In this document: one piece after another, positions 35,072 through 49,872 of the stretch | Layout of the letters: each line of letters opens with the position of its first letter | How positions within the stretch are numbered: the stretch's first letter is position 1 | Assembly (NCBI GenBank): GCA_029783825.1 | Contig: JAREIK010003356.1 | Coordinates: forward strand, 1,862,824-1,926,823 | Source of the DNA: Sapria himalayana | Taxonomy: Eukaryota; Streptophyta; Magnoliopsida; Malpighiales; Rafflesiaceae | Length of the DNA stretch: 64,000 nt | Direction: 5' to 3' | Program-made: the position numbers and the translations under genes | Notes under the pieces: model-generated | What the model saw: only the letters and a program-made list of their open reading frames with translations | The model's database searches: none | Told to the model about the DNA's origin: nothing

Positions 35072-38000
35072 GATTTATAGTTAGAATGATAGAAAGATTG
35101 ATAAATAGATTGATAGACAGATTGATAAAAATATTGATAATAGAATGATAGATAGATATATAAAAAGTTTGAAAGATATATAGATAAATAGATTTAAAGA
35201 TAGACAAATATATAGATAGATAGATAGATAGACAGATAAATAGATAGATATATACATAGATAGATAGATAGATCGATAGATTATTAGACAGATACATAGA
35301 TAGATATATAGATATATAGATAGACACATAGATAGATATATGATAGATATATAGAAAGATATATATATAGATAGATACATAAAAAATAGACATATAGATA
35401 GACCAATAGAAAGAAAGAAAGATAGATATATAATAAATAGATAAATAGACAAGTAGATAGGTAGATACATTGATTGATAGAAAGATAGATAGATTTACAA
35501 ATATATAGATAGATAGATCGATAGATTTTTATACAAATAGATAGACTAATAGACATGTAGATAGATAGATAGATATATATGATAATAGATTGAAAGAAAG
35601 AAAGAAAGATAGAAACATAAAAAGATTGATAGTTCGATTGATCGATAGATAGATATATAGATAGAAAGATTGACTAAAAGAAAGATAGATAAAATGATTT
35701 ATAGACAAATTCATAAATGGACTGATAGATAGATTGAATTATAGATTGATAGAAGATTGATAGATAGAATATAGACTAATAGATAGACATATTGATAGAC
35801 ATATAGATAAACTGATAGATTTATATATTTATATACTGATTAAAAGATATATAGATAGACATATTTATAGACTAATAGATATACAAAAAATAGATAGACA
35901 AATAAACAATTTAATTGACAGATTATTCGACAAATAGATAGATAGATATAAAAATAGATAGATCGATAGATAGAAATAAATATAGAGAGATAGATATATA
36001 GATAGATAGATAGGCAGATAGATAGAAAGGCGGATATATAGGGAGATAGATTAATAGAGAGATAAATAGATGGTTAGATAGAAAGATAGGTAGATTGATA
36101 GACAGATAGATAAAAAGAAAGAAAGAAAGACAGACAGACAGATATATAGATAGACAGATAGTTAGAAATATAGATAGATAAAGAGATAGATTGATAGAGA
36201 AATAATAGATAGACAAATATAATGAATGATAGATAAATAATCATATAGATAGAAAGATAGGCAGGCAGACAGACAGACAAATAGATAGATAAATAGATAT
36301 ATAGATAGATAGTCAGATAAATACATAGATAGCTAGAAAAATATATAGACAAATAGATAGTAATAGGTATAAAGAAATAAAAGGATAGATAGTTATATAG
36401 ATAGATTAACAGATAGATGGATTGATAGATATATAGATAGATAAGTATATAGATAGATAGACAGATAGATAGAGAGAAACTTAGGGAGATAGACATAATG
36501 ATTGATTGATTGATTGATATATAGATATATAGAGAGATATATAGATAGATAGACAACTAGATAGACATATAGATAGATAGTTATAAAGATAGATATTAAG
36601 ACAGATAGATAGAAAGTTATAAAGATAGACAAACAGATAGATAGATAGATTAATTGATAATCATATAGAAAGACAAATATGTAGATAGACAGATAGATAA
36701 ACAGTGAGATAGAGAGACATGTAGATAAACATACAGATAGAAAGACAAATTGACAAACAAGCAACCTAGTTGGAATGTAGACCATTAGGTATGTAGAAAG
36801 ATATACAAATAGAGAGATAGATAGATAGAGAGATAGATAGATAAAAAGACAAACAAACAAAAATATAGATAGACAGACTGATATAAAGACAAATAAGTTG
36901 ATAGATAGATAGTTTGATAGACTAATAGAGAGAGAGATTTATACACATAAATATAGATAGATTGATATACAAATAGATTGATTGATTGATAGACAGATAA
37001 GTAGCCAAATAAATATATAAATCAATAGATAGATAGGTAGACAGATAGATAGACATATAGATAGATATATTGTTGGACATAATGATTGAAAGATAGATTG
37101 ATTGATAGACATATTGATAAAAAGATTGATAGATAGGTTGATAGATAAATTGTTAGATATATTGATAGACACATTGATAGACATATAGATAGTTAGATAT
37201 ATAGATAGATAAATAGAAACATAGAGAAATAGATACACAGATAGATAGATTGATTAATAGCTTATTAGACAAATAGATATAGATAGATTGTTAGTTGGAT
37301 GCATAAACAGTTAGATAGGTAAATATATAGATAGATAGATATATTAATATGTAGATCAAAAGATTGTAAGATAGATATAATAAAAGATAGATAGACAGAT
37401 AATTAGATAGATAGATGTATAGACAGGAAGATAGATAGATAGATCGATAGATAGATAGACATATAGATAGACAAAAAAATAAAAATATAGATAGACAGAT
37501 AGATACAAAGATAGATTGATTGATAGATAGATAGACACAAATATAGATAAATAGATAGATAGATCGATATACAATAAGATAGACAAGTAGATATACATAT
37601 AGATAGATTGAGAGATAGATAGATAGAAAGAAAGACAAAAAGATACAAAGATAGATATATAAATAGATAAACAAGTAGATAGACAGATATATAGATAGAA
37701 ATATAAATAGACAGAAATATAGATAGACAGTTAAAAAGAACAATAGATAGATAGACAGGCAAACAGATAGATAGATAGACAAGCAAACAGGCAGATAGAT
37801 ATACACACAAATTGATAGCTAGATTATCTGGTAGCCAAGTTGGAAGATAGTTAGGCAAGTAGGCACATAGGCCGACAAAAATGTTGATATATAGATAGAT
37901 AGATAAATAGACAGAAAGTCAAATAAACATAGAAAAAGATAGATAGATAGAGAATAGAAAGAGAAATAAACATCTAGATATATAGTTTATAGACAAATTG

Positions 38001-39071
38001 ATAGACAGATTGATATAAAGAAAGATATATTGATTGATAGATAGAAAATAAATAGATAGACAACATGAGAGATAGATTGATAGATAGATTGATACACATA
38101 AATATTCATAGATTGAAAGACAGATTGATAGACATCTTGTTAGATAATTTGAGATACATATTGATAAATAGATGATATGGAAAGAGATAGACAAATATAT
38201 AAACATATAGATAGACTAATAGTTAGACAGATTATTAGACAAATAGACAGACAGACTGACTGAGAGACAGATAGAAAGACAGATAAATGGATATACAAAT
38301 AGAATGATAGAGTGATAGGTAAATAGATAGATAAAAATATAGATATATAAATAGATAGATAAACAGAGAGATAGACAGGTAGTAATATAAATAGTTAAAT
38401 AAATAGTTTGAAAAACAAATATAAAAGTAGATAAATAGATAGATAGATAGATAGGCAAATAGATAACCAAATATATAGATAGTTGGATAGAAAGTCAAAT
38501 AGATAGATAGATAGGTAGATAGATAGATAGATAGATAGGTAGATAGATAGACTTACAGACAAACAAATAGATAGATAGGCAACTATCAAGGTAGAATTGA
38601 TAGTCAGGCTGGTTTTCAGTTAGATGGAAAAATAAATGGATAGACAGACAGATAGATAGATAGATAGATAGACTGATAGACAAACAAAAAAATAGAAAGA
38701 TAGATAGACAGACAACAAAAAGACAAATAGACATTAAATAGACAAATTGATAGATAGATTGAAGTAAAAATTAATAGACAAAAAAATAAATAGATAGATA
38801 GTTAGTTAGTTAGATAGACAGATTGATTGATTGATTCATTGACATAATGATAGACTAATTGATAGTATAAGAGAGAGAGATAGATATATTGATAGACAAA
38901 TTGATAGATAGATTAATAAATAAATGGATAGATAGATAAATAGATAGAAAGATAGATAGACAAATAGATAGATTGATTGATAGACAAATAGATAAACAGA
39001 TAGATAAACAAATAGATAGACATATTATTAGAAAAAGAGATAGATAAATAGACAGATAGATAGAAAGGTAG

Positions 39072-39102
<31 letters not shown>

Positions 39103-40653
39103 GATAGATATTTTGATAGACAAATTGATAGATATATAGATAGGTATGTAGATAAATAGAAAGATGGATAGATAGACACATAGATAGATAGATACATATA
39201 TAGACTAATAGATAGATAGATTGATAGACACATATATAGATATATAGATAAACAAAGAGATAGACAAGTAGATAGATAGATAAATAGAAAAATAGATAGA
39301 CAGATAAATAGATAGACAAATAGATTTATAGATACATAGATAGATATACACACAAATAGATAGAAAGATATATAAACAAATAGAAAGATAGATATACAGA
39401 TAAATAGATATGTAGATAGATAGAAAGATAGAAAGTTAGACAGATAGATAGATAGATTAATAGATAGATTGATAGACAAATTGATAGACATATTGATAGA
39501 TGGATTGTTAGATAGTTTGATTGATGGATTGATAGAAAGATTGATAGACAATGGATAGACAAAATGATAGGCAGTTTGATAAATAGATGGATAGATGGAT
39601 AGATAGATAGATAAATAAATATATAGATAGATATAAGGATATTGAGAGATAGATAGATATTCAGATTATTAGATAGATATATAGAATGAAATATTATAAG
39701 ATAGATAGATTTATAAATAGATAGACAAATAGATATAAATCTATATAGACAGATAGATAGCAGATAAATAGATATATAGATAATTTTTTTAAAAAATATA
39801 TTGAAAGAAAGATAGATAAGTAGATAGATTGATGCATAGATAGAAAGACATAAAGATAGTCAGATAGTAAGATAGATAGATAGACATATACATACATATA
39901 TAGATAGATAGAAAGATAGATAGAAAGAAAAATAGATAGATATACAAAAAGATAGAATGATAAATAGATAGATATATAGATAAATAGATAGATAGGTATA
40001 TATACATATAGATATACAGAAAGATAGATTGATGGATAGAGATAGAGATAGATAGATAGATAGATAGACAGATAATTGACACATAGATTGACATATAGAT
40101 AGACATAGAGATTGACTTGACATATATATAAATAAGTAGATTGACAAATAAATAGATAGAAAAATAGATAGAAAGATAGATAGACATATAGATAGATAGA
40201 TAGATATATAGATATTTAGATAGATAGATTGATTGAAAGATAAATAGATAGATATATATTAGATAAATAGATAGATAAGTAAATATGTAGATAGATAAAT
40301 TATTAGATAGATATATAGATAGCCAGATAGATAGATATATAAATAGATAGGTAGAAAGATAGTTAAAGGGAAAATAGACAAACATACAGATAGACAAATT
40401 GACACACAAATAGATAGAGAGAAAGATAGTTAATTAGATTGACAGAGACAGATAGTGGGTAGTTAGGTAGGCAGTAAATCACGTATGTAGGTAGATAGAA
40501 GATTGATAGACAAACAAGTAGTCAGATAGAAAAAGAGAAAAATAAAGAGATAGACAAACAGATAGATAATTAGGCAAACAGTCATAAATATAGATATATA
40601 GTTAATACATAAATTAATAGACACATATAGATAAATTGATAGAGATATTTATA

Positions 40654-40656
<3 letters not shown>

Positions 40657-40694
<38 letters not shown>
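40657..40694. repeat. (AT)n run inside array 2, second
   Basis: An AT dinucleotide run of 38 bp with GATA-type sequence on both sides. Confidence 0.85.
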
Positions 40695-40696
<2 letters not shown>

Positions 40697-43689
40697 ATAG
40701 TTATATAAATAGATAGACAGATTGATAGATAGAATTAAAAATATTGATAAAATAGTGATAGACAAATTGATAGAGAGATTAATAGATAGAATAATAGATA
40801 GATAGATAAATAGATTGACAGATGATAAATATTTTGATAAATAGATAGATAGATTATATAGATAGATAGATAGATAAATAGATAAATAGATAAATAGATA
40901 GATAGACATATTATTATATAGAAACTTAAATAGATATATAAATAGATAGATAGATAGGTAGATATACAGATAGTTAGATAGACAGAAAGATAGATTGATA
41001 TATAGACAGATAGATAGACATTTAGATATATTTAGAGATAAATTCATAGATACATAGATAGAAAGATAGACAGACAGACAAATAGATAGATATATAGATA
41101 GGTAGACAGATAGATATACATATAGATAGATAGATAGATATATAGACAGATCGATAGAAAAATAGAAAGATAGATAGATAAATAGATAGATAGATAAAAG
41201 ATAGATAGATTGACAAGAAGATAGGCATATTTATAGATTGATAAATACATAAATAAATAGATAGCTAGATAGACAGATAGATAGACATACAGTTTGACAG
41301 ATAGAAAGACAGGCAGATTGATATACAAATAGACACTAAATAGATATATAGATAGATAGATAGTTATATAGGTAGACAAACAAATAAGCAGGCATATAGA
41401 AAGATAGACAAAAAATTGGCAGATAGATAGACTTACAAACAATAGAAAAACAAATAGACAGATAGATATACCGATAGAGAGAAAGAAAGATTATTTTATA
41501 CATAGATTTATAGACATATAGATAGACAGACTAAAATAAAGTTAGATAGCCAGATAAATAGACAGACATAAAGACCGACAGATAGATATATAGATAGATC
41601 GACATATAGATAGATATATTGATAGATATACAAATAGATAAAAAGATTGATAGTCATATTGATAGATAGATTGATAGATAGATTCATAAATAGATATATA
41701 AATAAATAGACAGATAAATATATAGAAAAATATATAGATAGCTGGATAGATAGATAGATAGATATATAAAAAGATAGATAGATAGATAGACAAGAATATA
41801 GAGAGATAGATAGACAGATAGATAGATAGACAGATAGATAAATAAATAGATAGATAGATTGATTGATTGACAGACATACAGACAGACAAATAGATAATAG
41901 ACAGAAAGATTGATAAATAGATAGATAGACAGGTAGACAGACAGATAGATATATAGATATATACACAAATAGATAGATAGACAAAAGGACATACAAACAA
42001 ACAAATAGATAGAAAAACGTATAGTTATACAGACAAACAAATTGATAAATAGATTGATACACATAAAAATAGATAGATAAATAAATTGAAAAATTGATAA
42101 ATAGATTTATAGACAGATAGTTAGACAAATAAATAAATAGATAGATAGATTAATAGAAAGCTAGATAGATTAAAAGAAAGATTGATAGACAGATTGATAT
42201 ATAGATTGAAAGGAGATAGATTGATAGATAGATAGATATATTGATTGATAGTCAGACATATAGATTGATAGATATAAAGACAGATAGACAAACAGATTGA
42301 TTGATTGATAGATTATTAGATTGATATATCTATCAATAGATAGACAAATACATAGACACATAGATAGATAGATAGAAATAGAAATAGAAAGACAAATAGA
42401 TAGACAGATAGAAAGACATATTGATAGATAGATAGATAAATAGATAGAAAGACAAATAGATAGATAAAAATATAGAGAGATAGATAAACCAAAAGATAGA
42501 CAGAAAGACAGACATATATATAAATATATAAATATAAAAATAGTTAGATATACAGATAGACAAATAGATAGATAGATATATATATATATATATATACACA
42601 CACATATACATTCAGATAGATAGAAAGATTGATTGCCAAATAGATAGTTAAAAAACAGATAGATAGATAGATAGACAGATGGATAAATAAATAGATTGTC
42701 ATATAGATAGACAACACGATAAACAAATAGATAGATAGATAGATAGATACATAGATAGACTAATAGATAGACATGTAAATAGATAGATAGATAGATAGAT
42801 GGAAAAATCAAGAGGTAGATAGATAGATGGATAGATAGATAGATAGATAGATACACATATAGAAAGACTGATAGATTGACAGTCAAATAGATTAATAGAT
42901 AGATATATAAATAGATAGGCAGAAAAATATACAGACAGAAGGATAGGTTGATAGATAGATAGATAGATATAGAGATACATAGATAAATAGATAGACAAAT
43001 GGATATATAGATTGATAGATCGATTGATAGACAACTTGATAGAAGGCATATTGATAGATAGATAGATAAATAGATATATTGATATAAAGATAGATAGATA
43101 GATAGATATAGAGACTCATAGATAGATAGATAGATAGATAGACATATAGACACTTAGATAGAGACAAATAGCACTACAAGAAAAGCCCAAATAGCTAGTG
43201 AAAATTCTCTAGCTATATGGGCTTTTTTCATCGCCAAAACAGAATAATGACGGAATAGTGATGAAAATTATTTCAAGCTAAAAAGTTTTACACAAAATAT
43301 TAACGAGAAAATATAATTTACTAGCTAATTTTCTAACAACAGAATTTCCTTAGCTAATCTTTTTTTCCCTTGCTAATATTATCATAATTAAGATTAGTAA
43401 TTAATATTTTCGATTGAATATATACAAATAATTCTATATCTAAATTAATGATGAAAAATTATCTAGCTATTTTTATTTGAAAGCTATTTTTACAATTTTT
43501 TTACAAAAAATTTGATTACATATTTTTAAATTTTTATATTAAATTAAATAAAAACATATACTATAAACAATTTTTATGATTAACAAAAAGCAAAAGCAGT
43601 TCAAAATTTTTTTTGATACAATTATTACATAGTTAAAACAAAAACATAATATAGGTATATAATCATTTAAAACTAAATCATCATCCTCA

Positions 43690-43830
43690 TAATTAATGAT
43701 GCATCTATGCTAGGCTCTCCTATGTGGTTTCTCTACTAGAATTCTATCTGCTATCTGTCTCGTTAAGGCTACTAACTATGACTCCATATAGGACATCTGC
43801 TATTGAATTACATTTGGTACTACTTAGAAA
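43690..43830 (-). pseudogene. TNP1-like last-exon remnant in E3
   Basis: Aligns with the 26431-26590 end of the E2 TNP1-like pseudogene. It lies only about 0.5 kb from the element terminus, against 3.2 kb in E2, because the minisatellite/triplet modules are absent here. Confidence 0.5.
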
Positions 43831-43964
43831 ATTTTTTTTGAACTTCCACAACAACATAATTATTAAAAATGAAATCATGAAAAAAAAGCCAAATATTATA
43901 AACTAATGACAGTCGCACTCTAAACACAAAACAAAAGCAAACACATGTGAATCAAAATATTACT

Positions 43965-44125
43965 TAATTTCTAAATGTGTTGGTTGACCAAATCTAGCAG
44001 CTAAAGCATCTACAACAAGTTTATCTCCCAATTTCAAGCATTTTACCAATTCCTTTTCATTCTTTTCAGGGGCTGCATATAGAGCATGTTCTAGTGCTTG
44101 ATCAATGCTTCCTCTACAAATGCAG
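43965..44125 (-). pseudogene. Exon-like fragment, unknown protein
   Basis: An open minus-strand frame reads SIDQALEHALYAAPEKNEK, then ELVKCLKLGDKLVVDALAAR, then FGQPTHLEIK and a stop. The composition is that of a normal soluble helical protein, not simple sequence. It is not part of the E2 transposases as far as I can see. I do not recognise the family. It may be a captured host exon or an exon of a divergent TNP1-like gene. Confidence 0.45.
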
Positions 44126-44299
44126 ATAGAGGCTTAGATTTTTTACCGAGAAGATGATGAAGTAAATTTATGGAAAAATAATCAAGAGAGAAAACTTATC
44201 AAACAAAATAACAAACTAAAAAAATAATTAAATAATATAGTGTAGCTAGAAGAAGTAATTAGAAATAAATACAAAAAATGAGAACTAGAATTCAATGAG

Positions 44300-44545
44300 A
44301 AATTGAATCATGCAGTTTTTCTCGGAGATGGGTTCCCAGGTGCGATCCAACACCATGTTCTTCCCTTCAATATTAAGCATCAAGACACTCACTAGAGCCT
44401 CTAAACGTCTAACTCCAAATTCATTAGCTAACTCATTTTATTATTCTGAGACACCACACTTGTGTGTCTCATTTTCCCTAATGAAGATGAATATTTTTTT
44501 CACCTTATCCAACAACTCAAACCAAGCAAAATGAGATGATCCCAT
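44300..44545 (-). pseudogene. Exon-like fragment, unknown protein, second
   Basis: The minus-strand frame reads HFAWFELLDKVKKIFIFIRE, then NETHKCGVSE, two stops, then NELANEFGVRRLEALVSVLM and GKNMVLDRTWEPISEKN. The two adjacent stops show decay. Like the preceding fragment it looks like former protein-coding sequence. I cannot name a family. Both fragments are on the strand used by the element's own gene. Confidence 0.4.
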
Positions 44546-44639
44546 CAATTGAATAAATACAAAAATTGATACACAAACTGATTATCAACTTATTTTTTGT
44601 AAACAAGCTTACTAGCACATGGAAATAATAAACACTTGA

Positions 44640-44990
44640 TGTGAGGTGATAATAGAAAGATGCAGTAAATTCAAATGAGAATCAGCTGAACAAACAACTG
44701 GACCAAAATGGAAGAAAAAGAAGGGACCTTTTCCTATACATCATGCACCCTTGTTGTTGTAGTTGAGCAACATCACCAATATCAAAATGGCCACCTTAAT
44801 AAACAAACAAATACCAGCAACATGCACCACAACTAGAAGGTGGGCTACAACAATTTGTGTTGGCTAATAGTAAAGGAAGTAATCTGGAATTCTTCTGGTC
44901 TCATCTGGCTCTCCTTTTCTTGGCGCAGGCTCAAACTACATCAATTTTAAGGGCAACCTTCTAGGTTTTGTAATTTCAAACACACATATA
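44640..44990. other. Moderately GC-rich patch, possible coding remnant
   Basis: Less AT-rich than its surroundings. On the minus strand LRQEKESQMRPEEFQITSF can be read near 44870-44930. On the plus strand TLVVVVEQHHQYQNGHLN can be read near 44750-44800. No frame extends across the patch and no family is recognised. Confidence 0.3.
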
Positions 44991-44999
44991 TATCCATAC

Positions 45000-45931
45000 A
45001 TCTAATATCATGTTAAAAATTAAAAAAATAATAAACACTCGATAATCAAAATGTCATACAACTAAAATTCTTATATAATGGACAAAAATAATTAGTGCAG
45101 CTCAAATTGAGTAATTTCATCTAAAGTATCCAAAATAAAAAAAAAATCAACAAAAATAATATATTCTCTCAACACAGGTTCATATATAAATCTCTATCTC
45201 CTTAAATGTAATTATATTTTACATTTTTCAAAAGACTAAATCGACTCTCTTATAAATAACAAATTATGATGGATTTACTATCAAAACTAAGAGGAGCTCA
45301 AATAGAGTGTAAGTGAGAAACAAGTGCAAAATATTCATCAACCTCGAAATAGATCTCAATCTTTCATAGATTTTTCACTTATCTAAGTATATTAAATACA
45401 ACATTATATAAATTTATTATAAAAATTTATTAAACTAATTATACAGATAAAATATGTAATATAAAATGAGAAAATTACAAGATATTTGAACTTTTTTATG
45501 ATACTCAGATATCTAATAGATTCAAAATTATATCTTTGGTGAAATAGAGTTAATTTTTTATGAGCATATGTTATCTTTAGTTCAAGAAAATATACAAATA
45601 TACAAAAGTCTTACATTTCAACTTTCATAGAAATGAAATGTTAATTAGATTCAAAAGTAATAACTTTAAGGGGAAACAATTGCATAGAATGTATCAAACT
45701 ATGCTCATGGAAAATAGATCAATAATATAAACCTTTTCATAGGTAGCAAACTAAACTTATCTTGTAAATAAAAATAATCAAGTAATTATTTTATATGAAC
45801 CTCATCAAAATTATCATAAAAAATATTTATTCACAACACATTATAATAAGAACATATAAGAGGTGATTAAAGAAAGAGGAAATCAAAATAAGATCATTTT
45901 AACTACTTAGATAAGTGAAAAAAATAAATAG
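45000..45931. other. AT-rich stretch, nothing recognised
   Basis: No coding frame, terminal repeat or named repeat is visible. It ends where tetranucleotide sequence starts, so the real edge of E3 could lie anywhere in it. Confidence 0.45.
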
Positions 45932-45950
45932 GTATCTATCTATCTATATA

Positions 45951-45974
45951 TCTATCTATTTGTAAATAGATAGA
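45951..45974. repeat. Fold-back where TCTA switches to GATA
   Basis: Perfect 11-bp inverted repeat: arms at 45951-45961 (TCTATCTATTT) and 45964-45974 (AAATAGATAGA), with a 2-nt loop. The tetranucleotide changes strand at this point, at the edge of array 3. It is followed by 40 bp of non-repeat sequence before TCTA resumes at about 46015. Confidence 0.85.
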
Positions 45975-46161
45975 CAAGTGTGAAATCAAAAATATAAACA
46001 ATTGCATGATACTATTTGTCTATCTATCTTTCTATCTATCTATATATCTATCTATTTGTCTATCTATCTATCTATCTATATGTCTATTTATCTATTTTTC
46101 TATCTATCTATCTGCCTACCTACTTATCTGAATATCTATCTATCTATATGTGAATCTATCG

Positions 46162-46193
<32 letters not shown>

Positions 46194-47311
46194 GTATGTC
46201 TATATTTCTATCTGTTTGTCTCTCTATCTATTTGCATATATGCATATCTATATATGTTTCTATCTTTCTATCTATTTATCAGTCTTTCTACATATCTATA
46301 TAAATGTCTATCTTTATATCTATCTATCTTTCTTTCTATTTATATGTCTATCAATCTAAGAGTCTCTCTATCTATGTCATTGTCTATCTTTCTATTTGTC
46401 TATCTGTCTATCAATCTATCTAAATTTAATAAATCTATTTACCTATCTATCTATCTATCTACATTTCTATCTCATTAATTATGTATCTATATATCTGTCT
46501 ATCTATCTATCTATCATTATATCTATCTATCTAACCATCTAGCAATTTTTCTATCTATCTATCTATCATTATATCCATTTTTCTGTATATTTATATATTT
46601 ATTTAACTATCTGTTTGTCTATCTATTTATTTTCTTATCTATGTTTATGTCTATCTGACTATATATGTTTCTACTTATCTTTATATCTATCTATCTATAT
46701 ATTTGTCTTTCTGCCTATCTACATATCCGCCCATATATATATCTATCTATCTATCTGTAAGTCTGTCTATCTATCTCTCTATCTATCTATGTGTTTATTT
46801 GCCTATCTATCTATCTATTTTCTAATCTTTCTATTTATCTATATATATGTCAGACTATTGATATATATGACTATCTATATATCTAACCATCTCTATATCT
46901 GCCGATCTACCTATCTATCTATTTGTCTAACTACCTATCTATCTATAAATCTATATGTTTACTTATATATTTGTTGATCTATTTTTCTATCTAACTATCT
47001 TTGTATCTATCTCGCTACCAAACTATTTATCTATCTATCAGTCATTCTATCTTTGTATATATCTATCTATCGTAATATATGTTTATCTATCTATTTTTCT
47101 ATCTATCTATCTTTCTATTTGTCTATCTGTATATCTGTTTATCTATCTAATTGTCCATCTATCTGTATATATATATGTGTGTATCTATATATCTATATTT
47201 ATTTTTATAAGACTATCTGTCTATCTATCTATCTAATTATCTATTTATCTAAATATCTATCTATCTATGAATCTATCTATCTAGCTATCTATATATCTAT
47301 CTATCTTTCTA

Positions 47312-47315
<4 letters not shown>

Positions 47316-47354
<39 letters not shown>
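47316..47354. repeat. (AT)n run inside array 3
   Basis: A TA dinucleotide run of 39 bp between TCTA stretches. Confidence 0.85.
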
Positions 47355-47356
<2 letters not shown>

Positions 47357-49852
47357 ATCTATCTATTAATCAATCTATCTATTTTTTTATTATTTTATCT
47401 ATAATTCTATTTATCTATCTATCTAACTATCTACTTATCTACTTATACCGCTATCTGTCTCTCTATCTATAAGTCAATTTTTAAATTTGACTATCAATCA
47501 ATTTATCTATCTATTTGTCTATCTATCTATTTATATATCTATTTATCTATCTATTTATCTATCCATTATTTATCTATCTATCCATCTATCGATCAATATG
47601 TCAATTTGTCTATCTAACTTTCTTCTATTTACTTATGTATCAATTTTTGTATCTATATCTTTGATTATCTATATTTCTCACTCTCTCTTTATCTAACTAG
47701 CAATCTATATACCTATCTACCCATCTATTTTTATGTCAATTTATTTATATGTCTATATGTCTATCTTTTGGTCTGTTTATTGGTCTTTCTATCATCAATC
47801 TATCTTTCGATCTATTTATCCTAATATCTATCTCTCTATGTATATATCGATGTATCTATTTATTTTTTTATAAATCAATCTATATTACTATATGTATATT
47901 TATCTAATTGTCTATTTATTTTTCTATTTATCTATCTGTATATCTATCTATATGTCTATTTGGTCATATAACTATATGTTTATCTATTTAACATTGTATC
48001 TGTCTATCTGTCTGTCTATCTTTCTATCATTATATATATTTATCTTACTTATAATTTATCTATCTATCTTCCAATCTATCTATCTGACTATGTATCTGGT
48101 TATCTATCTATTTATTTATATGCCTTTATATCTATCTTTCTATTTGTCTATCTATATAGCTATCTATGTGTCTATATATCTATCTATCTATCTATCTATC
48201 TATTTGTCTATCTCTTTATATGTCTATATTTATATTTTCTGAACTATTTATTTAATTATCTATTAAACTATCTATCTTCCAATCTGTCAATGAGTAAATC
48301 TATCAATATGACTATCTCTCTATTTGTCTAACTATATAACTATCTAATTATCTAATTATCTATCTATCTATCTACATATCTATCTTTTAGTATATCTATT
48401 TATCTATCTATATATCTATATATATGTTTATCTATCAATATCTCTATATATCAATCTGCCTATTTGTCTATCTATTTATCTATCTATCTATCCATCTTTC
48501 TATCTATCTATTTTTTTTGTATACTTGTTAACTATATATCCTTCTATTTACCTATCTTAGAATCTATCAATATGTGCATATATATATTTTTCTATATGTT
48601 GATCTATTTATATGTCTATTCGGCTATTTGTCTATATGCCTTTCTTTCTATCTATCTCTCCATATATATATCTATTATTCTATCTAACTATCTCTTTATC
48701 TATCTATCTATGTATCTATCTTTGTATTTGTGTATATGTCTCTCTGTCTATCTATCTACATGTATACCTATCTTTTGACTATGTTTTAAATGTTGATATA
48801 TTTATCTCTCACTTTGTTTAAATGTCTTTAAATCCATATATCAATTTATTTAACTATCTAATATATCTATGTTTCTATATATCTTTCTTTTAACTATTTA
48901 ACTATCTTTCAGTCCATTAGTCAATCTATATATTTATGTAATAATATATATATTTGTCTTTTTTACTATCTATCTATCTATCTATTTGTATATCATTGTT
49001 TCAATCTATCTGTCTATATCTCTATCTATTTATCTATTTAGTTGTCTATCTATCTATGTATTTATCTATATGTCTATCTCTATATATATATATATATATA
49101 TATATTTGTCTATCTATCTATCTTTTAATCTTACTATCTATCAATCTATCAATAAATCTATCTATCGATATATCTAATTAACAATATTTGTGTCTATCTT
49201 TCTATATAACTATCTGTGTAACTATCAAATAGTCTATATGAATGTCTATATATCTATCTACCTTTCTTTCTTTCTTTATTTCTATCAATCTACTAACAAT
49301 CTATATGTTATTTGCCTATGTATCTATCTATCTAACTATCTATCTATATCTCTATTTGTCATCTGCCTATTTGCCTATCAGTCTAACTATCTATTTATCT
49401 ATCTTATGTCTATCTTTCTATTTATCTAATTGACTATCTAATTATCTTCCTATCTATCTATCTTGTTATCTAACTATTTGTCTATTTGTCAATCTATCTA
49501 TGTCTATATGCCTATTTGCCTATATGCATATTTGTCTATCTATATATCTATCAATCTATTTACCTATCTATCTATCTATATATATGTATATCTATCTAAC
49601 TATCTATTTATTTATTTATTTATCTGTCTGTCTATATGTCAATCTATGTTCAAGTATATTAGTCTATCTGTTTATGAATCTATATATCTTTCTTTTTATC
49701 TATCTATCTATAAGTCTATTTTTCTATCTATCCATTTGTATTTCTATCAATCTATCTATTTATATATCTATATATCTCTCTATCTTTCTATCATTCTATC
49801 AATCTAACTATCTATCTATACATCTATCTATCTATGTATCTATCTTGCTTTC

Positions 49853-49872
49853 TATCTATATATTGATAGATA
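49853..49872. repeat. Short fold-back inside array 3
   Basis: The arms are TATCTAT (49853-49859) and ATAGATA (49866-49872) with a 6-nt loop. The repeat briefly switches to the GATA strand, then TCTA resumes. Confidence 0.7.

Larger units (their letters stand above)
32299..43171 (-). repeat. Array 2: degenerate (GATA)n on plus, 10.9 kb
   Basis: The same degenerate tetranucleotide as arrays 1 and 3 but on the other strand: the plus strand reads GATA, so TCTA and its Ser-Ile-Tyr-Leu frames are on the minus strand (up to 327 codons at 42170-43153). It begins at the base after the E2 right end (GACAAATGATTGACAG, then pure GATA by about 32335) and ends at the base before E3. It contains a 198-bp tandem duplication and several (AT)n runs. 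No gene interrupts it. Confidence 0.95.
43172..45931 (-). mobile_element. E3: truncated CACTA element, left part only
   Basis: The left end CACTACAAGAAAAGCCC is followed by subterminal words (43185-43480). A region at about 43690-43830 aligns with the last TNP1 exon of E2 (26431-26590; shared CATCCTCATAATT and GACTCCATAT-GGACATCT), so its orientation is the same as E2. There is no opposite TAGTG terminus before array 3 begins near 45932, so the upstream end is missing. The interior holds exon-like pieces not found in E2. Confidence 0.7.

Noticed and set aside
32299..43171. CRISPR-like or spacer-repeat organisation of the arrays
   Set aside because: There are no constant repeats with unique spacers and no cas genes. 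The context is a plant nuclear genome with a continuous degenerate tetranucleotide.
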